A program made the position numbers and the translations under genes. Positions 29,391-37,928 of a stretch of DNA of 64,000 nucleotides are shown here, one piece after another; position 1 is the first letter of the stretch; the number at the start of each line of letters is the position of its first letter. The stretch spans positions 40,001-104,000 of the forward strand of contig CAJNDS010002572.1 in NCBI GenBank assembly GCA_905221605.1. Direction: 5' to 3'. The stretch comes from Symbiodinium natans. Its lineage: Eukaryota > Sar > Dinophyceae > Suessiales > Symbiodiniaceae. The notes beneath the pieces are model-generated. The model was given only the letters and a program-made list of their open reading frames with translations. It was not told where the DNA came from and ran no database searches.

Positions 29391-29513
29391 TTCCTTCTAG
29401 CGGACGTTCAGGCTCAGTGCCAGCGGAGGGAGAAGTCAAAGGCTGTTGGTTTTCAGAATACTCACTCAAAATTCGTAGATCGAGCATCGCAGGCACATCA
29501 CTGGCGCATCTAG
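29391..29513 (+). CDS. Candidate exon, basic/Gln-rich
   Basis: Acceptor CGTTTTTTGCAG. Reads FLLADVQAQCQRREKSKAVG then FQNTHSKFVDRASQAHHWRI and a stop at 29511-29513. May end earlier at a donor such as GTTGGTT (29444). Confidence 0.4.
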   Translation, partial: FLLADVQAQCQRREKSKAVGFQNTHSKFVDRASQAHHWRI

Positions 29514-29572
29514 TAGTTGAGGGCATTTAGCTGCACTGGAGTAAGTATACCTATTAAGAAGCTGCACCCATC

Positions 29573-29635
29573 ATGGGCGACTATGGCCGTGAAGGTGGTA
29601 CGGAGGAGGCTGGGGGTAGAGCACCCTGCCAACAG
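29573..29635 (+). CDS. Candidate first exon, MGDYGREGGTEEAGGRAPCQQ region
   Basis: ATG at 29573 followed by 21 codons, Gly/Glu-rich, ending at a consensus donor CAG|GTAAGTGC. An acceptor TATTAAG 5' of a short leader could receive the spliced leader. Confidence 0.5.
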
Positions 29636-29955
29636 GTAAGTGCACTGCCGCTGTCAGCAATGTTGCCCTGCTGCCTCGAACCCTCAACCCGAAACACAAA
29701 AGCCCTAAAACCCAAAAACCCTAAAACCATAAAGTCCTCAACCCTCAACCCTCAACCCTCAAACCTAAACCCTAAACCCTAAGCCCTAAACCCTAAACCC
29801 TAAACCCTAAACCCTAAACCCTGTAAATTGAACATGTAGGGGGCTCAAGGCGGCGAATGGCTGAACCCCCCCCAATCCTGCCGTTGGCTTTTGGGAGGTC
29901 ACTACTGTCTTCTGTGCTGGCTTTCCGGCAGATGCTACGCACAGGCGCGCGGTTC

Positions 29956-30048
29956 AGGGTTTAGGGTTTAGGGTTTAGGGTTTAGGGTTTAGGGTTTAGG
30001 GTTTAGGGTTTAGGGTTTAGGGTTTAGGGTTTAGGGTTTAGGGTTTAC
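29956..30048. repeat. Interstitial telomeric array, TTTAGGG strand
   Basis: About 13 perfect units. Confidence 0.95.
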
Positions 30049-30395
30049 GGGGGCAGCTTGTGGCGAAGTTGGGGGAGACCTGAGAGCCTCACATATCCCA
30101 ACCAACTCACTAATCGAGGCCCTACATTTTAACTGGGTGTGGGGGCTTGAGGGTTTGCGGGTTTTGGGCACATTTTGCGGCGGGGGTCCGAAATACGGGC
30201 TTCCGTGCGCGTTTAAGCGATAAATACTCCCGAGTCCCTAAACCCTGAACCCCTACCCCTTGCCCCCTAAACCTCAGAGACCAATACAGTTGAAGGAAAA
30301 ACTTGGGATGTTTTCCCTTAACTTCGTTTATAACCCTAAACCCCAAACCCTAAAACCTAAACCCGAAACCCTAAACCCTAAATACCTTCAAACAG

Positions 30396-30483
30396 TGAAA
30401 TTCCTTGCGACCAGGGAGCTCGACAACCTGTGCCGTTTCCTCCCAGGCTTCGTCCGGTGCAAGGCCGCATTGGAGCAAGACCT
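30396..30483 (+). CDS. Candidate exon, clear
   Basis: Acceptor CAAACAG; reads KFLATRELDNLCRFLPGFVR then CKAALEQD and ends CT|GTAGGG, so the apparent TAG stop is intronic. Its last 19 nt recur in altered form after the following (GGGCTTA)n array at 30616-30634. Confidence 0.55.
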
Positions 30484-30634
30484 GTAGGGTTCAGGGTTTA
30501 GGGCTTAGGGCTTAGGGCTTAGGGCTTAGGGCTTAGGGCTTAGGGCTTAGGGCTTAGGGTTTAGGGTTTAGGGTTTAGGGTTTAGGGCTTAGGCTGAGGG
30601 TTTAGGGTTTAGCCCTGGAGCAAGACTTGTAGGG
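30484..30634. repeat. GGGCTTA array flanked by a duplicated exon end
   Basis: Eight or more units of the variant GGGCTTA grade into TTTAGGG. On the left the exon ends TGGAGCAAGACCTGTAGGG; on the right TGGAGCAAGACTTGTAGGG recurs. The duplication brackets the array. Confidence 0.7.
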
Positions 30635-30865
30635 GCCTATTTTGCTTGGGGCTTGGGGATCAGGGTTTAGGGTTTAGGGTTAATGGGGTCACTTGATGAG
30701 ACCCGGTATCATGGGCCGTAGGACAAGAGTGTCGGGCTCCTGAAACAACTAGAAATCTACATATCTGAGGTCAGGAAGAGTTCTGTCAGATCCACACTGT
30801 GCCCTAAACCCTAAACCCTTAAATCCTAAACCCTAAACCCTTAACCCTTAAACCCTAAACCCGAG

Positions 30866-30914
30866 AATGGAGGATCTTGCCAGGTGCCGTGCAGGGATCT
30901 TGCTGGGGTTCAAG
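30866..30914 (+). CDS. Candidate 49-nt exon
   Basis: After CCCGAG; reads MEDLARCRAGILLGFK and ends at AAG|GTTAGT, a good donor. It could contain a start codon. Confidence 0.4.
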
Positions 30915-31012
30915 GTTAGTGTTTGGTGGGAACTTCGAGTTCGCTGCCATTGGGCAGGGGTTTAGGGTTTAGGGTTTAGGGTTTCGGGTTTAGGGTTTAG
31001 GGTTTAGGGCAG

Positions 31013-31140
31013 AAGCTCGCTACGTTCTGCCTGCTCTTGAGCTGCTGTCAGGCTTCCTTCGGAAGAGGCATCACTTTGTTCGCGCTCTTCGACTCCGTAC
31101 ACAGTGCACAGGATGGGAACCAAGTGGCCGCGAGTTTGGG
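31013..31140 (+). CDS. Candidate exon, hydrophobic start
   Basis: Acceptor GGGCAG; reads KLATFCLLLSCCQASFGRGI, TLFALFDSVHSAQDGNQVAA and SLG. Lies between a TTTAGGG array upstream and TTTTGGG-type units downstream. Confidence 0.5.
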
Positions 31141-31792
31141 GCTTTTTGGGCTTTTCAGGGTTTAGGGTTTAGGGTTTAGGGGTTAGGGGTTAGGGTGTAG
31201 GGTTTAGGGTTTAGGGTTTAGGGTTTGGAGTACTTTTAGGGTTTGGGGTCTAGGGTAGTGTGAGCCGGATGGGGGTTTCCGATATGAGGGATACTTACCT
31301 GGGGGCCTTATTTTTCATGGGAATCCTACTATCTGGTGGGGGTCTATATTCGTAAGGCTTCTGAGCCGTTTTAGGGTTTGTAGCGTTTTTCGGTTTTAGG
31401 GTTGTACTTGGTGTTTTAAGACTTCTTGGGGCGTTTTAGGGTTTTGTAGTACAATATGTAGGGTTTAGGGTTCGAGATGGTCGGGACGTTGGTTGATTTT
31501 CTGTTCTAAGGCTTTTTCGGCTTTTTAGGGTTTGTAGCATTTGGGTTGTCTGTACGTTTTTTTCTTATGGCTTTTCAGCTTTTTTAGGGTATCTAAAGTT
31601 TAGGAATCTGGAGTTTAGGGTTTAGGGTTTATGGTTTAGGGTTTAGGGTTTAGGGTTTAGGGTTTAGGGTTTAGGAATCTGGAGTTTAGGGTTGAGGGTT
31701 TAGGGTTCAGGGTTGTAGGGATGTGTGAGCATGACATGGCCCGAGAAAGGCCCCAAGGGGTGGCTCGTTGCCCCAATGGGTGGCCAGGCCGA

Positions 31793-31855
31793 CCCTTAGA
31801 CCCCAAGACCCCAAGACCCCAAGACCCCAAGACCCCAAGACCCCAAGACCCCAAC
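31793..31855. repeat. 8-bp tandem array GACCCCAA
   Basis: About seven units, a local variant next to CCCTAAA units (31855-31890). Confidence 0.85.
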
Positions 31856-31919
31856 CCTAAACCCTAAACCCTAAACCCTAAACCCTAAACCCTGGCTTTC
31901 AATCTGTGTGGGAGTTCAG

Positions 31920-31968
31920 GCGGCCATCGATACCTTGAACGACCAGGCACGACTTCGCAACAGTGCGG
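31920..31968 (+). CDS. Candidate exon
   Basis: Acceptor GAGTTCAG; reads AAIDTLNDQARLRNSA and ends at G|GTAATC. Confidence 0.45.
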
Positions 31969-32069
31969 GTAATCTGTTGGGGAACCCTAAACCCTAATCC
32001 CTAAACCCTAAACCCTACACCCCGAAACCCTAAACCCTAAACCCTAAACCCTAAACCCTAAACCCTAAG

Positions 32070-32159
32070 CCACCGAAGTCAAAGCGCCAGGTCTTCGACC
32101 GGTCCCGGCCTTCCGAGATGATCCGGGCAGTATCCCGGCCGCGGTCGTCGAACTTTCTG
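32070..32159 (+). CDS. Candidate exon, basic
   Basis: Begins directly after CCCTAAG of a telomeric array, phase 0: PPKSKRQVFDRSRPSEMIRA then VSRPRSSNFL. It is followed at once by CTTAGGGTTTAGGG. A textbook telomere-bracketed exon. Confidence 0.55.
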
Positions 32160-32763
32160 CTTAGGGTTTAGGGTTTAGGGTTAGGGTTTAGGGTTTAGGG
32201 TTAAGGGTTAGGGTTTAGGGTTTAGGGTTTAGGGTTTAGGGTGTAGGGTTTAGGGTTTAGGGATTAGGGTGTAGGGTTTAGGGTTTAGGGTTTAGGGTCC
32301 AGGGTCCAGGGTCCAGGGTTTAGGTTGAGGGTTAAGGGCTCAAGGTCAACACTCTCGGCTGTGTTTTGGGTGACCCTCAACTAGAAGCAGATTACTTGGG
32401 AGCCCCACAAACCCTGCCCTAAAGATCCCCCTAAACCCTAAACCCCAAACCTTAAACCCTAAACCCTACACTGGTGAAGGTGTCGATTTCCCTCCCCCTT
32501 TTTGCTTCGTCAGCCCTGGCTATGATTTCGGCCTTTGGGTTCACAAGCATCGGGTACAGGCCTGGGAGTTTGGTCTCTTCTTTTTGTTGTGGGGGTTTAG
32601 GGTTTTGGGTTGAGGCATTCACCTCCTTCTACCAACAACCCCGCACCACACCAACTCGATAGGCCCGCACCGTTTGTTGTTGAACTTGTCATCGGTTCTC
32701 CCTAAAAACCCTGAAAACCTGAAAAGCCCTAAAACCCCTAAAACCCCCCAAAGACGGGGTTGA

Positions 32764-32794
32764 GGTTCCCCTCCCCCCCCCCCCCCCCCCCCCG
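32764..32794. repeat. Poly-C tract
   Basis: About 26 C with one early break. Reported frames across it are low-complexity. Confidence 0.85.
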
Positions 32795-33101
32795 CACCCT
32801 AAACCCCAAAACCCTACTTCAGGAGACTGCAGCAGTATGGAACCCGAGCCCAACTTAGTAATCGCCCTCACGAATCCCTGAAGGATAAGCCCTAATGAGA
32901 CCCACACCGCTCTTTATACGTAAGCCTTCAACCACCAACACCTTCCTAAGGAACAGCATACCTCTAAACCCGAATTAAGCCCTGAACCCTAAACCCTGAG
33001 CCCTAAACACTAAACCCTAAACCCTAAACCCTAAACCCTAACCCCTATTTAAACCCTAACCCCTACACCCCAAACTGCCAAGGCCCTGAACCCAATCCCA
33101 G

Positions 33102-33176
33102 GTCTTGGCCAAGAGCAACATGCGCAGCGCAGACAATGAGCGAGGTGGCTGGCAAGGCTTGGGAGTGGGTCTAGGA
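33102..33176 (+). CDS. Candidate exon
   Basis: Acceptor CAATCCCAG; reads VLAKSNMRSADNERGGWQGL then GVGLG. The stop TAG is again part of ATAGGGTTTAGGG. Confidence 0.45.
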
Positions 33177-33548
33177 TAGGGTTTAGGGTTCAGGGTTTCG
33201 GGTTTGGGGTGTAGGCCGGGGTTTAGGGTTCAGGGTCTAGGGTTTAGGGTTTAGGGTATTTATCCTGGTTTAGGGTTTAGGATTGTCACGTATCAGTACG
33301 TAATCCCCCTCCCCTCCCTTTGAGTGATTCAATCTCTCCGGCAGCCCAAAATACAATTGCAGAGGGCTGGGGGTTTCTCGGGGCTACAGTCTTGTTTGCG
33401 GGGGCCTGGCTGTTTTAAAGGGCGGCCTCTTCTAGCAAGGGAACCCCCTGAAACTACATGGTTTTTGTAAATTGAGAGTGTTTTTAATTGGGTTGTTTAC
33501 TTGCGGGGGGCTCTGTAAAATTCACCTCGGTAACCTGAGCCCCTATAG

Positions 33549-33643
33549 ACTTCTTGAAGCCAGGATGAAGAAAGCAGTGCTGCCGCGGTATGCGTACCCT
33601 AACTCAGGGCAAAAGGGCAAGGAAGCTACTGAGATGTGCCGCG
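33549..33643 (+). CDS. Candidate exon
   Basis: After CCCTATAG; reads LLEARMKKAVLPRYAYPNSG then QKGKEATEMCR and ends at consensus donor GTAAGTTT. No telomeric units within 300 bp downstream: 33650-34440 contains none and no further exon that I can support. Confidence 0.5.
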
Positions 33644-34351
33644 GTAAGTTTCGACCTTCTACCGGGGAATCCCTTCCACCTTAGACAAATGTTGGAACCT
33701 GTTTGCTAGGGGCCTCCTCTACAAAGTCAATTTGGCTGGGTTATTCAGGACACCCTGACTGTTTGGGGGTCCCGCTTTAAAGTCAAACGGTTCCCGAAAT
33801 CTGGCATTTTTGTTTAAGGATTTGGGGCTTGTTTCGGCCCGGAGGCTCCAGTTTGGACGCTTTGGTCTCTTGGCTTAAAGCCGGGCCTTATGATTTTCAG
33901 GCCCGACCTTGTGATTTTTAAAGGCCGACCTCATCCATTCCAACCGGCCCGAAACCATGAATTCTCTTTCAGGAAACCATTAGAAAAGTTGGTTTCGTTC
34001 AATCCGACAAGGGGGTGGTCCAGGAGCCTCGGCCCCGAACGATGGCACTGATTTGGGACCTTGTTTTATGTCAAGGTCCCTGCCCGGAGGCTCCGAATTT
34101 GGAAAATCATATTCATACAAGCTCATCCCTTTTAAATTCATCTGGATCCCTTTTAAATGTATATAAACTTCTCCCGATTAAAATCTTATGTAAATAAACC
34201 CCCGGGGCCGTCTAAAAAAGGGCAAAATCCAGCCTCGACTGTTCACCGGGGGGAGGGGGCCCAACACTAAACAGGGTTCAACATGAAGCCGCACCCTAAT
34301 TTTAGCATTTTCCCGGACTCTCCTGGCACCCAGCCGCATACTAAACCTGTT

Positions 34352-34372
34352 TGAGAATTGGGGGGGGGGGGG
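34352..34372. repeat. Poly-G tract
   Basis: Run of about 14-20 G in an intron. Confidence 0.8.
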
Positions 34373-34737
34373 GTAGGGCTCAAGGCTCAGAGGGTTTAAT
34401 TTGGGCCCACGGCCCAAGGCTAAACCCGAACTGAACCCTAAGCCCCAAACCCCAAACCCTACACTCCCTCCTTCTCTCCCACAGCCACTGCAAAAAAGGC
34501 TATTCGGCTTTGGGGTTTAGGCTTTGGATTTCAGCTTTTAGAATTAAGTTCGCCACACTGTTGAACATTTTTCCGGCCGAGGCGAATTTTTGAGTTTTTG
34601 GAGGGGTTTTAGTATTGGGGTGAAGCGGGTGGGTGGTGGGGTAACCCCATGCCAAAAAAGTGGTCAATGAGGGGCGCACAAGTGCTCATGAGGATTAGAG
34701 GTGGGGTGTGCTACACCTATGGCCCTAAGGCCTCGGC

Positions 34738-34768
34738 GGATCTCTATTAAGAACTGTTAGTATAAGGG
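34738..34768. mobile_element. Right-half remnant of family A
   Basis: TATTAAGAACTGTTAGTATAA followed by GGGG is the reverse complement of the family A inner arm (TATACTAACAGTCCTTAAT). Confidence 0.5.
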
Positions 34769-34802
34769 GAAACGGGGGGTTGGGGGTTTGGGTTCGGGCC
34801 CT

Positions 34803-35120
34803 CAGCTGCTGCACTTCTTCAAGGCACCACAGGCCCTCAAGGTGGGCAAGACGTCCCTGCACTTCAGCCGGTGGCGAGCACGAGGGACCGGTGCGCGAAG
34901 GTGCTGGACGCGGGCTGGCCAACATGAACGCCGGCGAGGACATGTGCTTGGTCAAGGCTGACATTCACACACCTGACTCGTGGGCGAAGGAGCAGCAGCT
35001 CCATGGCACGATGGAAGAGTCCTAGTGTGCAGAGATCTGCGAGCAGGCGCTGCTGCACACACAGCACTTCCTGCAGGCCGGCTTCAAGCCAATGCGCCCT
35101 GCACCCTGCACTTCTCCGCG
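34803..35120 (+). pseudogene. Coding-like stretch with frameshift and stop
   Basis: Begins QLLHFFKAPQALKVGKTSLH in one frame, shifts near 34880, continues ANMNAGEDMCLVKADIHTPD and SWAKEQQLHGTMEES, meets TAG (35023-35025), then the same frame goes on CAEICEQALLHTQHFLQAG. GC-rich and intron-free over 300 bp, unlike the local exon size. A decayed processed copy is the simplest reading; the antisense 127-codon frame is the alternative. Confidence 0.35.
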
Positions 35121-35279
35121 GACACAACAAGGATGCCCGCGCCGTCCCCCGGATGCTTTTTCCCTTACGGCGAGCCTTTGCATCAGAAGCGCAGGTTAGA
35201 AGGACCCATTGGCCTGAAGAACTGCACCAACCCTGGGTAGGTTCCAAGTCGACGTACTACGTGCCCCCTAAACTTTAAA

Positions 35280-35420
35280 CCCTACAAACCCGACAAACCC
35301 TATAAACCCTATAAACCCTATAAACCCTATAAACCTTATAAACCCTATAAACCCTATGAACCCTATAAACCCTATAAACCCTATAAACCCTATGAACCCT
35401 ATAAACCCTATAAACCCTCA
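35280..35420. repeat. 9-bp tandem array ACCCTATAA
   Basis: About 14 units, a CCCTAAA derivative, on the acceptor side of the next exon. The antisense repeats of Val-Tyr-Arg are artefacts. Confidence 0.9.
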
Positions 35421-35438
35421 ACCCTGAACCCGTACAAG

Positions 35439-35551
35439 TGCCCATGAAACTCCAAGTGGTGCATCCCCGAGCCCTCTTGACAGCTCCGCCGCCGGGTCCG
35501 CAGCGGAACAGCCAGCTTCTCAGAGGATGCTTCGGGGTCCACAAGCTTAAG
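35439..35551 (+). CDS. Candidate exon, clear
   Basis: Reads PMKLQVVHPRALLTAPPPGP then QRNSQLLRGCFGVHKLK, ending at AAG|GTTTACAGGG. Preceded by the ACCCTATAA array. Confidence 0.55.
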
Positions 35552-35654
35552 GTTTACAGGGTTCAGGGTTCAGGGTTCAGGGTTTAGGGTTTAAGGTTCA
35601 GGGTTTAGGGTTTAGGGTGTAAGGTTCATACTGAGGCGTTTCGCAACTTCACAG

Positions 35655-35726
35655 GGCAACACCTGTAGGGCTGCCCGGCGGAAGCTGCGCTCAGCCTCTT
35701 CAGCCTTTGAGCGCGCAGGGGCTTAA
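35655..35726 (+). CDS. Candidate terminal exon
   Basis: Acceptor ACTTCACAG; 23 codons, GNTCRAARRKLRSASSAFER then AGA and stop TAA. Confidence 0.5.
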   Translation, partial: GNTCRAARRKLRSASSAFERAGA

Positions 35727-36005
35727 CGTTGTGTGGCTTCAGTCGTGTTTTTGGAGGTTCACGGGTACCTTTTCGCCCAAGTATAGCAGCACATAGATTT
35801 TTCCCTATGCGCCACTTGCGTCCTCTTATCGCCATGTTGGGGGACTTGGGGGGCACAAAAGTTAGCAGAGCTGCAGCGTTGCCTAAGGGTTTAGGGGTCA
35901 AGGTTTATAGGGCTTACAGTATTTTGGCTCGAGGCCTCATATGTGTCCTTTTGGCTCCTTAGATACCCTGTAGATACCTTCAGCATCCTTGATCTGTCCT
36001 CTCAG

Positions 36006-36143
36006 TGTGCCGACGCGCAAGCCCTACAAACCTCGAAAACCCACATGCAGGAGCCTAAGCAATCACCAAGACGATCATCCCCGCAGAGGGTGAAGAATCC
36101 CTACTCGAAATGTGATACAGACTACCCAACATACCCGTTCTCG
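36006..36143 (+). CDS. Candidate exon, 46 codons phase 0
   Basis: Acceptor GTCCTCTCAG; reads CADAQALQTSKTHMQEPKQS, PRRSSPQRVKNPYSKCDTD and YPTYPFS, ending at G|GTAAATTGG. Ser/Pro/Lys-rich, probably disordered. Confidence 0.6.
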
Positions 36144-36437
36144 GTAAATTGGTCCCCAATCTCCCTTAACCCTAAACCCTAAACCCTAAACCCTAAACCC
36201 TGAACCCTAAACCCTTTTTGAACCCTAAGCCCTGAACCTTAAACCCTCATAAAGCGATCCCCTATATTTAACACTTTCGAGCCGAAGGCTTGCCACCCAA
36301 CCCACCCAAGCCCATGGCGCCGCGAGGCAACTGGATTGTCTGTGTGACCTCTGGGGCTTATAGAGTCGTAGAGGGTTTAGGGTTTTGGGTTTAGGGTTTA
36401 GGGTTTAGGGTTCAAGGTACAGGGTTTGGGGCTTTAG

Positions 36438-36467
36438 CACGTCTTCCATGAAAATTGCATCTCCAAG
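36438..36467 (+). CDS. Possible 30-nt exon with a RING-H2-like fragment
   Basis: Acceptor GGCTTTAG, then HVFHENCISK and donor AAG|GTGTGG. H-x-F-H-x-x-C-I is the middle of a C3H2C3 RING finger. The other metal ligands are not found nearby, so this is only suggestive. Confidence 0.25.
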
Positions 36468-36649
36468 GTGTGGGGATTCGTGGCGTAGGGCACATCGTGC
36501 GTCGCTAACAATTTGGGACACCATGAAGTTCATTGGTGGCAGGTTTAGGGTTTAGGGTTTAGGGTTTAGGGTGTTTCAGGGTTCTGGGCGCGAAAGTGCA
36601 GGCTTCCCCGCAATTTCGAGGCTTTGCAGGCCGCAGTTTAGGTGTGGGT

Positions 36650-36775
36650 GGGGTTCAGGGTTCAGGGTTCAGGGTTCAGGGTTCAGGGTTCAGGGTTTAG
36701 GGTTTAGGGTTTAGGGTTTAGGGTTTAGGGCTTAGGGTTTAGGGTTTAGGGTTTAGGGTTTACGGTTTAGGGTGG
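36650..36775. repeat. GGGTTCA then GGGTTTA array
   Basis: Seven homogenised GGGTTCA units pass into TTTAGGG units. Confidence 0.9.
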
Positions 36776-36953
36776 AGGGGCATTGTGTGGTGCCCCTGGA
36801 GTGGGACTTCGGAGACCGTTTTTTTGTGCGCACCTTTGCGTTCTTACTGGTAATGTCTTAGTAGCTGAGTGAGCACACTTTACACTTTTTGGGATACTAT
36901 AATCCCCTATAGAACTGAAGGGTGTGCACTTTTTTGGGGGCTTATGAACTCAG

Positions 36954-37080
36954 CAACCAAGATGTGGAGGAGCGATGTGCTGTTTGTTGATTTTTGTTTG
37001 CCTCCGGATCTCGGAGTTCCAGCACCAACCAACTTTGCAGTGAGAAGGCATAGAACGACAACCTCAAGGAAGGGCTTCGG
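36954..37080 (+). CDS. Candidate exon
   Basis: Acceptor GAACTCAG; reads TKMWRSDVLFVDFCLPPDLG then VPAPTNFAVRRHRTTTSRKG, ending at GTTTAGGG (37081). Confidence 0.5.
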
Positions 37081-37205
37081 GTTTAGGGTTTAGGGTAGGC
37101 CTCTGTGTGCTGCACATAGTAATTATAGGCATAGTTGTCCAAACGCAATGACTCAATGTGTGGGCAGCCCGCGCCATTTTTGCTGCTAAGCCCTGCGTGG
37201 CACAG

Positions 37206-37366
37206 CTCCATTCATGCAAGGCGCCATCGGCAGCGGCGGCAGCATGATGCCAAACAGCAGGCGCGGAGGGCCAGGGAGCAAGCCGCTCGATGCACCCCCC
37301 ACCCACATCACCCACTCACCTGGCCTCTCCACTCCCCTTGGACCCAAAACCCAATTGCAGTGGTGA
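37206..37366 (+). CDS. Candidate terminal exon, Gly/Pro/Ser-rich
   Basis: Acceptor GTGGCACAG; reads PFMQGAIGSGGSMMPNSRRG, GPGSKPLDAPPTHITHSPG and LSTPLGPKTQLQW, stop TGA. A second frame (Arg/Gln-rich) is also open. The following 37367-37692 has no supported exon. Confidence 0.45.
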
Positions 37367-37692
37367 CACTGTAACTTCCGAAGATATCTACAGAGAACAT
37401 CCATGCCCTCCATAACCCTGAAGCACACATGTATGCCCTTTGGCATGAGGTTGAGGGATGAAACCGTACAAAGATGATGCGCAGCACACCGTACTGAAAG
37501 CCTCCGCACGCACCCCAAAACGTGAAAACAATGAAGCCGAGACGCTTAAACCCGAGGCTTATGGGGGTTTTGGGTTTAGTTAGGGTTTAGCCTACAAGCC
37601 AATGTTTTTGTGGGGCAGAATCCCTGAAAGAACTCGTCCTTTCCCAGAGAGGCAACCTGAATTTCAGGAATGCTCCGTACGCGCAAGGAGAG

Positions 37693-37928
37693 GAGTGTGG
37701 TCATGGAGCCAGTGACATGATAACTCTTTCACTTGGGCTAACAGTGAGTCCACACTTGGACGAGCCTAAACAACTCGCAAGTTCCACGCGTCTGTGAGTG
37801 CCTGCTTGTGTTGGGTTAGTGCATGCGTGGTTGCACGTGTTGATGTGCCGTTCTCTGCAAGATTGTGACATCACAGCTTGCAAGTAGAATCAAGTAGAGG
37901 AAGTAGAGCCCTTTTAGCATTTTGCTTT
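37693..37928 (+). repeat. Split direct repeat A1
   Basis: Begins GAGTGTGGTCATGGAGCC and ends AGCATTTTGCTTT. It differs from A2 by a G/C change near 37900. It contains the region upstream of the polyprotein frame. Confidence 0.9.

Noticed and set aside
34864-35247. 127-codon minus-strand ORF
   Set aside because: Composition and neighbours favour a decayed plus-strand copy, but this remains open.
36438-37080. RING finger made of HVFHENC (36438) and an EERCAVC reading near 36967
   Set aside because: The order is reversed for a RING domain and the CAVC frame stops at once.
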